NCBI RefSeq assembly: GCF_029407905.1
Contig: NC_073646.1
Span: forward strand, 18,928,001 to 18,992,000
Source of the DNA: Bubalus kerabau
Taxonomy: Eukaryota; Chordata; Mammalia; Artiodactyla; Bovidae
Length of the DNA stretch: 64,000 nucleotides
Direction: 5' to 3'
The notes under the pieces were generated by a model. That model had not been told where the DNA came from, did no database searches, and worked only from the letters and a program-made list of their open reading frames with translations. The translations under genes were made by a program, and so were the position numbers. Shown piece by piece: positions 10,941-22,616 of this stretch (the stretch's first letter is position 1; every line of letters begins with the position of its first letter).

Positions 10941-11913
10941 CCAGGTCCCCATGCTCATTAAAACCTCTTTCTATCAGGCTGACTCACTCAGGTGTGACTG
11001 ATAATAATTTAAAATAGTTACATAATGATTTCTACTTTTAAATATATTTTAATTTCTACCATCTCACTTATACCCATGCTCACCATACACCCTTGTATTA
11101 TTATTTTCACAAACAGTACTTTTTGGAGGAGGAACTGCTTTCAGAGAAGTTGTGACGTTTGCCAGGATCAGAGAGCCAGTGCATGGAGGGCTCAGCATTT
11201 TACGCAAAGGTCTGGCAGCTCCAGGCCTGAGCCTGGTGAGAAGCTAACACGTGACCCTGACGTGGAGCACTCGCATTTTTATAGCAGTTCAAAGAAGCAG
11301 ACCTTCTAATGGCCTTTCAGACCTTCTTGACCGACCAGTGGAAAAGCCTGTATTGAGGCAGGACAGGATTCCATGGGGTCCTGCAGTCATACCGGGTGAC
11401 CCCACCTCATAAAGCTAACAAGAAAAAAAGTCATGGCTTTTAGGATGGAAAGGAGTCTCAGAGAAAATCTACTGCTGTTTTCCACGTTTCGAACAGGAAG
11501 GCTAGAAAGGAATTTGAACCCATGCCTTGTGATACCCTCTGCGGGTCTCTCTGCAAGATGGAGGGGAGGAGCTGTCACTTGGCTTCTGTACCCTTGAGCC
11601 TTAGTGAGAGCAGCCAGGAGGCTCCCCCAGCTCTCAGGGAACCCCGTGTTCCCTCCTCACCCCATCATCAAAGGAACTGTGAGGGAAGAAACACCCCTTT
11701 TGTCGCCCACTTGGCCCATTCTCTGGGACAGGATGTGCAGTACTCCGGTCGAGGGGCTCTGGGGACCCCGGTCGTCACTGTGGAAGGCTCTGAGGAGTGA
11801 GAAGTGATCCCCCACTCCCCGCCACACTCCCCACTTCAGGGGCGAGAGAAACGGAGGGAGCTGGCAGTGACTGAGAGCTCCATCCAGCGCCAAGCATCGA
11901 TCTGGCTCTCGGC

Positions 11914-11927
11914 GTTGTCATGGCAAC
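11914..11927 (+). promoter_or_regulatory. RFX X-box-like motif
   Basis: GTTGTCATGGCAAC matches the X-box consensus GTNRCC-N2-RGYAAC with a single mismatch and is nearly palindromic. It lies in GC-richer intergenic DNA with no gene nearby. Function is inference only. Confidence 0.35.
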
Positions 11928-12394
11928 GGCTCTTCTACTTGGAAGAGATCAGCTCACCACCACAACGAAGAGCTTCTTCAGTCCCCTCCCCTCCTCTTCC
12001 CAGGCCACCTCTCCCTCTTCTCAGCCCCCGTACCACCTTGACCCCAGCACACCGTCGTCCTAGTCACCTTTCCATCTGCTTCTGACAGTCATCCTGCGCC
12101 ACCACCATCCCCCTCCCTGCATCATGCTCTCCCATCCTGCTGCCTCCTCTCGTCCCGGCCTCTCCATCCGTCCTCTCCCTGCACTTGGCCCCTCCTCATT
12201 GGCCTCTCCCTGCTCTCTGCCCACCGGCCATCACCCGCTCAGGCCTTGGAACTACCTCTCTCCTGGGCGCACACTGAAGTGTGGAACAGGAGGAATCTCT
12301 GCGCTGTGATGCTTCAGACAGCCTCTTCCCCCATCTGCTCCCCACCTACAACCTCCTCCAGGGCGGAGCTCAAGGCCACTAGATCATTTTGTCT

Positions 12395-12590
12395 GCCTGA
12401 GTGAGCCTAGAAAGCAGCTCAGACTTACTCTCAGGCCAAACTGTGTTCTAGTCCCTTCTCTGCCCCTAAAGTAGGAGTGACTTCTGGCAGTGGCAACTTC
12501 TCTGAGACTCAGCTTCCTGCACTAAAAAAAAGAAAATAAAAGCATGGTAACACCATCCATCTAAACCAGTTACTATGAGGATAAAAGGGG
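12395..12590 (+). repeat. MIR SINE (diverged)
   Basis: ttctctgagactcagcttcc and ttactatgaggataaaagg match the MIR second half. Confidence 0.55.
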
Positions 12591-13577
12591 ATGCCAATAG
12601 CTGCTCACACTAATGAGCCCTGGCTGAGTACCAGGCTCCAGGCTAGGAACCTCACGTGGGTAACTCAATCCCATGAAGAGGCCACATTTGCTGTCCCCAC
12701 TTACAGACAAGGAGCTAGTTCTGTGAGAGATGACGTGACTTACCAAGGTCACCATCCCAGCAGAGTCCTGTAGGCAGCCAGTCTTTGAGCCCAGTGAGAC
12801 CACCACTACAGTTCTTATGTTCAAACTCTGTACTTTTTGTCCCCAGTATTGAGAAAGCAGCAAGCCGACTGTCTGGCTCACAATAGGTGGCAGATATATA
12901 TCACATCCTACCTTGACAGTTAATTAATTAAATCATTTATTATGTGCCCAACATATCTCAGGTGTTAGAAATACAATGATAAATTTCACACGATCCTTGT
13001 CCTTGAAAAGTTTAAGAAGCTGTAGCAGGAGACAGACATGCAGATACAGGCAGTGTGTTGCTGGGGTTTGAGCCCAGGCCCTGGAGCCGCTAAGCCTGAG
13101 TGCAAATACGACCTGTCGAAGGTATCAGCAGGCACTCCAAGCTTGTGACTACACCTTTCTGGATCCTTATCTCCTGACTCATACGATGGGGCTTTCGTTG
13201 GAACCTTCCTAGATTTATGAGACACGAAAGAGAAGGTACACTCAACCCAGCGCAACACTTAGGATAAATTCATACCCATAAAGGGTTAAGTCAGTATGTT
13301 TATTATCAACTCAGTTACACCGGAGCCTGGGGGAGGAGGTGGTCCATACTCTGGAGGAATCAGGAAAGTCTTCCTGAAGGTGGTGAGATTTGCAGAATCT
13401 TGGAGGAACAGCTGTGTGCCAGGTAGTCCTGGAGGGACAGGTCATTTGAGGCAAAGGATTAAGCCTTGGGATGATGACAGTCTGGGGATGTGTGAGGAAA
13501 GGTGAATGGTGTGAGTAACAACAGCAGCATTTATGGAGTATCTACTGTGTGCCTGCTGCTGCTTTACCCATCAGTGA

Positions 13578-13750
13578 TTCTTTCTCCTGGCTGCACATTA
13601 GAAAGACCTATGGAAGCTCGTGCTTGATCTATTTTAATATGAATGCTGGGCCCTTTTTTCTGAAGACTTTTATTTAAATGGTCTCGGGTGCCCAGCTATC
13701 AGCACGCTTTAAAAGCTCCTCAGGTGATCTAGGATTGTGAAGCTCTGGTC
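13578..13750. mobile_element. MER5A-like DNA transposon remnant
   Basis: tggctgcacattagaaagacc at the left and aaaagctcctcaggtgatct at the right, the near-palindromic ends of MER5 elements. Confidence 0.6.
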
Positions 13751-14155
13751 TAGGTGCTTTAGAAATTTAATCTCCACGACAGCTCCATTAAGTTGGTACC
13801 AAGACTCAGAGATATTAAACAGCTCAAAGTTGTAAAGTTAAGTCAAGGCAGATCTGACTCTAGGACTCTCATAAACATTAGGCTGAGGATGGATAGGAAG
13901 TATTAGGGGAATGTTAGGGGGAAGTGGAGACAGCAAGATTGGAGGGGCTGGTGGGTGGATGGGTGGGTAGTAAGTGCTGTGTGGCAGCTATGCCAACTGT
14001 CAGCTTTGTGCCCCCATCTCCTTTGGCATCAGGTGGGGTACCATCTTCCCACAAACATCTGCATGTATTTCTAGGGATCAGGGCCTGGGCCACCTCATTC
14101 CTATCCCTAGCCCTCTCTGCGTGAGTTGGGCACTCAAATTTTAACCTCTGTACGT

Positions 14156-14292
14156 ACCACCATGGGGGAATATTATTAAAGTGTGCGTTTTCATTCACTA
14201 GGTCTGGTGAAGCCTGAGATTCTGCAGTTCCAACAAAGTCCCTGGTAAAGCAAGTGCTGCTGATCTGCAGACCACACTCTGCATAGCAAGTG
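14156..14292 (+). mobile_element. MER5A-like DNA transposon remnant
   Basis: taggtctggtgaagcctgag, agattctgcagttccaac and ctgcagaccacactctgc follow the MER5A order. Confidence 0.6.
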
Positions 14293-14487
14293 GATAAAAA
14301 AGCAAGTATAACTGCCTGTTCTGTCTGTGAGATCCCATGTACCCCTGAACTTGGAGAGAGCTCTCTCCTTTCTGTGCTAGGAGTGACTTCTGCACCACCC
14401 CTCTGCCCCCATCCCACAGAAGCCTCCCCAGACTGAGATATGATTTGCTTTACTTGTACTTCCCATAAGTTATACACATTATTACCC

Positions 14488-14668
14488 TGGTAGTGGTTCC
14501 CAATCTTTAGAATGCTATAGACTCATTTGGATAGACCTGTGAAAATACGGCTCAATGGGCCTCATCCCAGAGTTTCTGATTCAGTAGATCTGGGGTGGGG
14601 TCTGAGAAGTTGCAGTTTCAAGTTCCCAGGTGATGTTGATACTGCTTGTCTAGGGGCCAGTTGAGAAT
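14488..14668 (+). mobile_element. MER5A-like DNA transposon remnant
   Basis: Starts gtagtggttcccaatcttta and passes agtttctgattcagtagatc, ggggtctgagaagttgcag and ccaggtgatgttgatactgc. Its right end is interrupted by a BOV-A2 piece. Confidence 0.75.
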
Positions 14669-14732
14669 GGCTGCTGCTGCTGCTAAGTCGCTTCAGTCCT
14701 GTCCGACTCTGTGCGACCCCATAGATGGCAGC
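14669..14732 (-). mobile_element. BOV-A2 end fragment
   Basis: A gctgctgctgctgctaagtc start and tgtgcgaccccatagatggc, the terminal part of a reverse BOV-A2. The rest of the element is missing. Confidence 0.85.
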
Positions 14733-14764
14733 TATATCACAGTACTATCTCTAGGATGGCATTT

Positions 14765-15770
14765 GCTTATTATGTGCATGTGGTTAGATGCTCTGGACTA
14801 GCCCTATGTACGTGGCATCTAGTATGGAGTCAGGAGCCCTGGCTTCGAATCCTGGCTGTGCCACTAGCTCTGTCAGTGACCATATCCATTATGGATTAAG
14901 TTAGCTTTGTATAATGGAAAAGCCATAACAATGGCTTGTACAAATGGGGGCCTATTTTTGCCTCAAGTGACATAAAATGCAAAGTGATCCAGGGCTAGGT
15001 TCTAGGTGTCATCAATATGCCAGACCCCTAACTTTCTGCTCTACTCTTACTTTTGGCTTCTGTCACTAAGATTGCCTCTTGGACACAAAATAGTCCCCTC
15101 CACTCTGGCCTTCATCCTTGTGTTACAGAAGAAGAAAGGGGGAAAAGACAAAGAGGATATCTGTTGTCAGATCCTCTTTTAAGAAGATGTTCTAGAAGCC
15201 ATATCAACAAGGTCCACTTACATCGCATTGGTCAGAACCATTACATGACCATCTCTCCCTGAATATGAGGCTGATAAATATAGTATTTATTTGCTTATTT
15301 ATTCATTTCTGGGCTTATCACCATTACCACCAAAATCTGGGTTCTGCTTATAAGGACAAAGAAGCAATATCTGATATTGCTCAGGTAACTAGCAATTCCA
15401 ACTACAGTAACCCCTGGCAAGTGCCTTTCACTTTTGGGCTCCATCTCTGTATATTTAAAATGAGATTGCTATTTCATTTATCATCTTAATGATTCAAAAT
15501 GATCAAAGAAATTCATTTCAACTCCAAGGTTATTGGATTTCATGATTCTGAACCTAAACTTCTTAATACTTATCAGTGATGTTCAGGGGAAAGGAAAGAG
15601 GCCCGGGTATTACCCTCATGAAGTCCTCCAAGTGTCCTCAGTCTGATGAAATGTCAGAACATATCCTGTGGCTGTCCATCCATTCACCAACAATACCTAT
15701 TAAAAATATTTTCAGGTACCTACCATTTGCTTAGTACCTGCCCTCCTTCTCCTCTTAGAGTGTACAGCTT
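14765..15770. other. Intergenic, MIR fragment then unassigned
   Basis: About 14765-14885 is a MIR (ctggcttcgaatcctggctg). No coding or RNA gene is recognised in 14900-15770. Confidence 0.45.
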
Positions 15771-15783
15771 AGCTAAGAAGATG
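15771..15783. repeat. Target-site duplication, copy 1 of 3
   Basis: AGCTAAGAAGATG. Copies 2 and 3 lie at 16000-16012 and 16279-16290. They flank two SINEs. Confidence 0.9.
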
Positions 15784-15999
15784 TCTATGAAAGTGTTAGT
15801 CACTCTGTCATGTCCAACTCTTTGCTAACCCATGGACTGTAGCCTGCCAGGCTGCTCTGTCCATAGAATTCTTCAAGCAAGAATACTAGAGTGGGTTGCC
15901 ATTTCCTTCTCCAGGGGATCTTCCTGATACAGTGTTCAAATCCAGGTCTCCTGTGTTGCAGGCAGATTCTTTATCGTCTGAGCCACCAGGGAAGCCCCC
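15784..15999 (-). mobile_element. Bov-tA SINE
   Basis: tRNA-like head at the right (gagccaccagggaagc). Flanked by copies 1 and 2 of the 13-bp duplication. Confidence 0.93.
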
Positions 16000-16012
16000 A
16001 GCTAAGAAGATG

Positions 16013-16278
16013 CTGCTAAGCCACTTCAGTCGTGTTCGACTCTGTGCGACCCCATAGATGGCAGCCCACCAGGCTCCCCCATCCCTGGGATTCTCCAGGC
16101 AAGAACACTGGAGTGGGTTGCCATTTCCTTCTCCAATGCAGGAAAGTGAAAAGTAAAAGTGAAGTTGCTCAGTCGTGTCCAACTCTTAGCGACCCCATGG
16201 ACTGCAGCCTACCAGGCTCCTCCATCCATGGGATTTTCCAGGCAAGAGTACTAGAGTGGGGTGCCATTGCCTTCTCCG
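16013..16278 (-). mobile_element. BOV-A2 dimeric SINE
   Basis: Two monomers with the gaaaagtaaaagtgaagttg linker, flanked by copies 2 and 3 of the duplication. It inserted into the duplicated target left by the neighbouring Bov-tA, or the reverse. Confidence 0.93.
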
Positions 16279-16290
16279 AGCTAAGAAGAT

Positions 16291-18220
16291 AGATATTAAC
16301 AAATAACGCTGAAAATGTTCAGCAAAGTGCTGTAAGGAAAGTGGGCGTAGCACATGAGTGCCTTAAAGAAGATGCAGGCGGTGCGACTTCAATGAGGGAG
16401 GCAAAGAAAATTTCCCCAAGAGTTTATTTTGAAAGTGAAACCTTAAAGAGAAGGAGCCAGCAATGCAAAAAGTCAGAGGAAAGGCATCCCAGACACAGAG
16501 AACAGCAAGTTCAGACACAACCCCTGAGGCAGGAAAGAGCTGGGCTCATTCTAGGAAATGAAAGATGGTCAGGGTGTCCAAACGTCATCAGTGAGGAGGA
16601 AGCTGACACAGAATGAAGATGGAGTGGTCAGCAGAACCACAGCTTATAGGTCCACATAGGCCCTGGGAAGGAATTTGGATTTTATTCTAAGGGCAATGGG
16701 AAGTCATTAGCATATTTTAGATAGAGGTTGAGTCAAGGCTGATCAGATATGCATCTTTACAGCATTCCTTTGGCTGTTGTATGAATAATGGATTGAGGGG
16801 GGTGCAAAGTGGAAGTGAAGAGACTTCTAGAAAGCTACTATATCTATCTGAATAGGAACTGATGGGGGTAGTGATGAAAAGTGGTCTCACTGAGAGTTAT
16901 CTGGTATATTCATCCATCCATCCATCCATCCATCCTTCCATCCATCCCTCCACCGACCCACCCACCCATCTATGTATTCAGCCAATATTTATAAAGTTTC
17001 TTTAAGTGTTAGGTTCTACACTAAGGGAGTGGAAGATGGTTCTTGGGTAGATAAGATGGTTCATTCTCTGTAGGAGTTCACAAGTTAGAGGAGTAGAGAC
17101 AGACATATAAACAAACCATCACAGTTTGGAACAGGCCATAACAACAGTGAGTTCCAAGAGGTGTAGGAAGAGACTCTTATCAGTGGTGAGCTGTTTCCTG
17201 CTGCCGATAGGAGGTGAAAAGCCATGGTATGATTCACCCCTCTGGCTGCTGAGAGCGAAGACTTTTCTAGGCCAGAGTAAAATAAACATATACGGGGGCA
17301 ACAGCAAGACAAGGGGAAGTTTAGGGGATAGTTAAAAACCCCAGAGGCTACTTGGAAGTGTACCCACCCAGGAAGTATGGAGCCATCCCAAGAATCTATC
17401 CTATGGGGTCTTTCTGCACACGTTTGAAGCCTCCTTGTTGACAGCCCATTGGTAATTTATTGGCTGGACTCCAGCGGCTGTCAGTGAGAGCAGGACTGGC
17501 TGTCTCTGCTCCAGGCACAAAACAAATCCTTCACACCAGGATGCCAAGGCTCTGGGAGCAGGGAAGCCTTGGGACTGAAAGCATATGGGTTCAGACAGGA
17601 ACAATGGTTGAATGACGCAGGCTTTACCACCCAGCTGCCTGGATTCAAATCTTACCCCTGCAGTCTGCTGGCTGTGTCTGTGACTTAGTTTCCCATCTCA
17701 CAGGAGAATACAATTGTACTTTCCTTGCTAGGATTAAAGGTCTTAATATTGCTATGGTGCTTGGGGCAGTGCCTGCAACATGATGAACACTCTGTGTTTG
17801 TTGTTAAGGAGACTATCCCTGTCTTGGTTTTTCAGTTTAGGGTTAGACTATGGGGCTGAGACCTGGGAACTGCATACCAGGACGTAACCATAGAATGTGC
17901 TGATTATCAAGTGTTGTATTGTGTCTGTGGGGAAATATACATCCTTCGAAATGGTTGTCCCAATGATATTATTTCTTGTTTCTAATAGCTTGTCACTCAT
18001 GCCCACGACTGTCCATCTGCCTGAACCATGCTTCAGTGGGCAGAAAGTATACTGTAGTGGAACAAACTTGGGTTTGGGAGTCAGACTTGTTTCAAACTGC
18101 TCAGCTCTGTGCAAGTAATTTAACCTCTCGGAGCTTCAGTTGGTGTAACTTCAAAATGGTCAAGAGTGCTGAGCTTGAGAGATCCTGGAATAAGGTAATT
18201 GAAGTTTAATGACTGGCCTA
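16291..18220. other. Intergenic with simple repeats and MIR copies
   Basis: Includes an (ATCC)n tract at 16911-16947 running into ccctcc/caccc variants, MIR-like sequence at about 17605-17795 (tgcctggattcaaatc) and 18035-18200, and no supported gene. Confidence 0.5.
16911..16975 (+). repeat. (ATCC)n microsatellite
   Basis: About nine catc/atcc units followed by diverged ttccatcc and caccc units. Confidence 0.85.
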
Positions 18221-18230
18221 TAGTTTGTGG

Positions 18231-18439
18231 GCTTCCCTGGTGGCTCAGAGGTTAAAGCCTCTGCCTCCAATGTGGGAGACCTGGGTTCGATCCCTGGGTC
18301 GGGAAGATCCCCTGGAGAAGGAAATGGTAACCCACTCCAGTATTCTTGCCTGGAGAATCCCATGGATGGAGAAGCCTGGTAAGCTACAGTCCATGGGGTC
18401 GCAGAGTCGGACACGACTGAGCGACTTCACTTCACTTCA
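18231..18439 (+). mobile_element. Bov-tA SINE
   Basis: Head gcttccctggtggctcagag at the left, tail cgacttcacttcacttc at the right. Near-perfect flanking repeats tagttTgtgg (18221-18230) and tagttAgtgg (18440-18449). Confidence 0.94.
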
Positions 18440-18449
18440 TAGTTAGTGG

Positions 18450-20069
18450 AGCAGAGATCCTGAGAGGACAGAAGCAGTGAGGATCAGAAAGGCAAATAAC
18501 ATAACGACTGATGGGGTGGACCCTGGACTATTACCTCCTTGGGTTCAAATCTTCTAATTTTCTTTTCTGTTCCATTTGGGTCTGGAAATCGCTGTGCCCA
18601 AAGTTTTGGCTCCCCAGCTGGGTCAACGCTGACACTTTCTCCTTTGATCATTGCTCCTGAATCTTCAGAGCATCTTTTTAGGCTCTTGTCCCACAACAAA
18701 GGAAGGGTTAGCACCCTCCCTTAGATGTGGTTACTGAGGCCTAAAAGAGTAACATGGAACTTGGGCCAACCTGGTGCATTCTGCTACAAAGTCCACCCAA
18801 AAAAGAGACCCAGTCTTGAAAGAGTGAGAAGTAGATGAATGCTTATATATGGGGGTTTTCATCCCTTTGTCTAATTTTTCTCAAATACAGGGTACATGTT
18901 GCAAAGGTAACACAGTCAGAATTTGGGGATCCCTGTGATCCAAGAAACAGGATGTGTTGGACCATTCAAGATTTATAACTAGCGATTTCAATCAATTTCC
19001 TTGCTGTTCTGTGCCCAAGTAACCCTGGACTCCAGTCTGTGCTCTGCCACTTTCTAGTTGCATGATCTTGGACAAGTCTCTTAACCCTATATGTAAATGA
19101 TCTTAATTAATAATACCTACCTGCAGGGTTGTGGTGAGGAGCTGATTTGTTTGCCTTTGTCGAAATGCAAAGCCCAATGCCTTGAACTCAGTAGAAACTC
19201 AAAAAATGTCATGTCCTTTCAAGCAACCACAGGTACAATCTCCAGATCTATTGACAATACTAGATGATGGACATCTTTGTTTAATTCAGCCCCAGATTCT
19301 CCTTGCCCCAGACACATAAGCATAGCATTTTAATATGACCCTTAACAGTTTTAAGTTTTTGTTTGGCTTGACTGCAGATAGGGCTGGGGTTGCAGAGGAG
19401 CCAGTGGTTATGAGAATCTTATTCAGACAGATCTACAGGGTAAAATATTTCTAAATTCAAATACCAGCTAGCAGTGGGGGCATTCTGGACAGCTGGGTTC
19501 AGATAAACCTTAGTTAGAACACACTTCTACTGTCTGTTTTCTTCTCAACTCTGTCCTTTTTCACCTGCCTCTTCTCCCCATAAACAGACCTTGGGAGTCA
19601 GGGAAACCTGAATTTGAATAGTGTCTCTGGGACCTACTATCAGATATCAATGAATCTAAGATTACTTTGATTATAAAAGACACCATTATTATATATATCA
19701 CCAAGAATGAAAGAATAGTACCTAGAAACTATGTCATGCCATCAATTATAGAAACTTCAGATATCATAAGATGTGCTTTTTAGAGTCATTTCCCCCTATC
19801 TAAGTAACAAGGTGAGGAAACTAACATTTAGTAAGCCCCTGCCAGATGCCATCCCCTTATACACACTATGCAATCTCGCTGCCTCCTCATAGCAACCCTG
19901 GGAAATGGCTATTATCATCAGCATCTCCACTTTACAGAATAAGAAATTGAGGCTCAGAAAAGTTTTCTGGCTTTTCCAAAGTTACATAGCTATGAATGAC
20001 CTTGGGATGCCAAAATATGTTGTCTTATTTGGGCTGCCTTTTAGTGCGTTCTCCATCACCAAAGGCAAT
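18450..20069. other. Intergenic, MIR remnants only
   Basis: MIR at about 19015-19205 (ctctgccactttctagttgc) and a reverse MIR at about 19815-19995 (ctttacagaataagaaattg). No supported gene. Confidence 0.5.
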
Positions 20070-20082
20070 CAAATATAGGGTG

Positions 20083-20307
20083 CGTGCTGCACACTCAGTC
20101 ACTCAGTCATGTCTGACTCTTTGCAACCCCATAGACTGTAGCCCTCCAGGCTCCTCTTTCCATGGAATTTTCCAGGCAGGAATACCGGAGTGGGTTGCCA
20201 TTTCCTACTCCAGGGGATCTTCTCGATCCAAGGATTGAACCCATGTCTCCTGTGTCTCCTTTATTGGCAGGCAGATTCTTTACCACTGAGCCACCTGGAA
20301 AGCCCCC
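20083..20307 (-). mobile_element. Bov-tA SINE
   Basis: Flanked by the direct repeat caaatatagggtg at 20070-20082 and 20308-20320. Head at the right (ctgagccacctggaaagccc). Confidence 0.94.
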
Positions 20308-20343
20308 CAAATATAGGGTGGATGACCACAATATCAATATTAG

Positions 20344-20617
20344 CTGCTGCTACTGCTAAGTCGCTTCAGTCGTGTCCGACTCTGTGCGACCCCATGGACG
20401 GCAGCCCACCAGGCCCCCCATCCCTGGGATTCTCCAGGCAAGAACACTGGAGTGGGTTGCCATTTCCTTCTCCAATGCATGAAAGTGAAAAGTGAAAGTG
20501 AAGTCGCTCAGTCATGTCCGACTCTTAGTTACCCCATGGACTGCGGCCCACCAGGCTCCTCCGTCCATGGGATTTTCCAGGCAAGAGTACTGGAGTGGGG
20601 TGCTGTTGCCTTCTCCG
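20344..20617 (-). mobile_element. BOV-A2 dimeric SINE
   Basis: Perfect target duplication ATCAATATTAG at 20333-20343 and 20618-20628. Two monomers with the gaaaagtgaaagtgaagtcg linker. Confidence 0.94.
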
Positions 20618-21279
20618 ATCAATATTAGAGAGGAGATCTAATCAACAAATGACTGGCACAGCCACCCATATACCTGTACAATACAAGCATGAATCCCTAT
20701 TTTACAAAAGGAAATAAGGGCCTCAGTTTAAATGACTAATGCAAGGTTGTCATAATGCTTGTAAATTAATGAGTTGAAACTTGAACTCAGGCCTGTCTAG
20801 CTCCAGGTTTCTTCTTTCACTAAATTCAGAGTCTACTGGGAGGAGGAGAGGAGTTGGTACAGACAATAAATAAGTAGATAAGTAAATAACCAGAATTATT
20901 ATAAACATAACTGTTAGAACTGTAAAGGAATAAACCAGGCACAGTGATAGGGAGGAAATGGGTGTGGGAAGGGATCTCTTTAAGTCGGGTGATGATCAGG
21001 AAAGGACTCCAGAAGAGACGGAAACATTGAACCTGCAAAAGCATTCCTGGATTGAGGGTTAAATCTGAAATTCATAGTATTTGGCACCCAGGAAGTTCCC
21101 AGTACTTGGTAGCTATTATTAAGAAAAGTAGAATACTTCCTCAGAGATCATTGTGGAATCAAAAGGGCGTTGTGTGCTTTGTCCTGCTTCCAAAATCTAG
21201 ATCCTTTCTCTGATGCAACAGGGGCGAGGAAGGGGAAAACAGGAGCAAGAAAGGGGCTGGGAGGGGCTTGGCAAAAGGG

Positions 21280-21391
21280 GCCTCGGCGGCTGCAGGCTGC
21301 AGCGCCCACCGGTGGCCGGCTGATTCGGTGCTGGCAGCTCCAGAGCAGAGCGGAGAACGCCAACCGGTGAAGAGTCACCTCGGCTCGCCGA
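21280..21391. promoter_or_regulatory. Small CpG-dense patch
   Basis: About 12 CpG in 110 bases (for example ctcggcggc, ccaccggtggccggc, ctcggctcgccgag), against very few in the flanks. It is too short for a standard CpG island. I see no TATA box or exon behind it. Could be an orphan regulatory element or a relic of a GC-rich insertion. Confidence 0.4.
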
Positions 21392-21542
21392 GCAGAAGCA
21401 GGGTGACCTTGGGTCAGTCACGTCTCCTATCTAGGCATCTGTTTGCTCAGCTGTAAAATGATGGTTTGGGTCTGCAGAATGAAGATCCCTTCCGGCTCTA
21501 ATTCTGACCGCCTCCCTCCTTCTTTGGACATGTTCCCACAGT

Positions 21543-21554
21543 GCCCTCTAATGG
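21543..21554 (-). promoter_or_regulatory. CTCF-like core motif
   Basis: GCCCTCTAATGG matches the reverse CTCF core GCCMYCTRSTGG with one mismatch. It sits about 150 bases from the CpG patch. Confidence 0.35.
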
Positions 21555-22616
21555 CCGTTCTGTAGAGAACAGACACTGTGCAGCCGCCGGAAGATAGGAG
21601 CTACCCCTGGGCCTGTGGAGATCTCCGCTTGCTAAATGCCCACCCCTCAACTCCCCGGGAGGATTTAGAATCCTTAGCGGGTACATATGGATTGGCACAT
21701 CAGAATAAGAAGAGTCAGGAAATCGGACTTCCTGGAATCAGAATTTCGGAGAGAGAAATGTGGTCGTTTTTTTCTTTTTGCAAAGAGACTATTGCAACAA
21801 CTGCATTATTAACTAATATTTGCTTACTGCTGGCTATTTACCAGGCCGGGCTGGTTGCAGTGCATGAAGTGGTGAGCGTAACAGTCACAGGCTTGAAAGG
21901 GGGCTCATCAGTAATGAGACCTACAGGGTGAGCACTTGTCCGTCCTTCACCTGGAAAGATTATGACAGGCCAAGAAGATACATGTGCAAAGGCCCTGAGG
22001 GAGGCAAGGGCCTTGCTGTGCTCAAGGAATGAAAGAAAATAGTCAATGGTCACTAGATACCAGAGGATAAAAAATCTTGGGATGTTTAAAAAAATTAAAA
22101 AGAAGCATGTAAGATATAAGTACAGCCACCTTGAAAAATGGCCCTAGTTGTTAATACTGTAGTTGAATATACACACTTCATCAAAAATGGGTACCTGTGC
22201 TCACCAAGAGCCATGAACAAGAAGCAGCACACTTCATGACAGCTGAAAACCGGAAACAACTGACAAGCTTGTCAATAGTAGAATTGATGAATAATTTAGG
22301 TTGCATTCTTTCAATAGAATAACGTCAGTCAAACTATAACTAAACACAACCACATGGATCAAGTTCACAAAGATAACACCGACTATAAGAAGCCAGGCTC
22401 AAAAGAGTCATTGTAGGATTCCTCTTAGATAAAGTTAAAAATCAGACAGAGCTACTCTGTGGTGCTGGAAGCTGGGACAGGTGCTGCATTTGGGAGATGC
22501 AATAACCAGAGGGGCAGGAAGGGGGCTTCTATTTTTGAACTGGGTAGTGCTTACATTGGAGTGCTCATTTTGTTAAAATTCATCAAGCCATATACATGAG
22601 ATATGCCCATGATATG

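Larger units (their letters stand above)
10276..13570. other. Intergenic, partly GC-rich, no gene supported
   Basis: Contains a pyrimidine (CTTCC)n-like tract at 10450-10512, MIR copies at about 10765-10940 and 12395-12590, and a GC-richer zone at 11520-12380 with an X-box-like motif at 11914. Open frames of up to 103 codons show no domain or splice support. Confidence 0.5.
20629..22616. other. Intergenic, includes a CpG-rich patch
   Basis: No supported gene. 21280-21391 is CpG-rich and a CTCF-like motif lies at 21543. The rest is unassigned. Confidence 0.5.

Noticed and set aside
11522..12310. Possible GC-rich exon cluster
   Set aside because: Open frames of 60-93 codons without consistent frame, splice pairing or known domain. 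Kept only as a possible regulatory zone.
13914..14477. 187-codon minus-strand open frame
   Set aside because: It overlaps a MER5A-like repeat, has no domain, no splice context and low-complexity ends. Read as chance.
18231..18300. tRNA-Glu-like sequence
   Set aside because: This and all similar heads belong to Bov-tA SINEs. They lack intact tRNA folding context and are followed by the BovA body.
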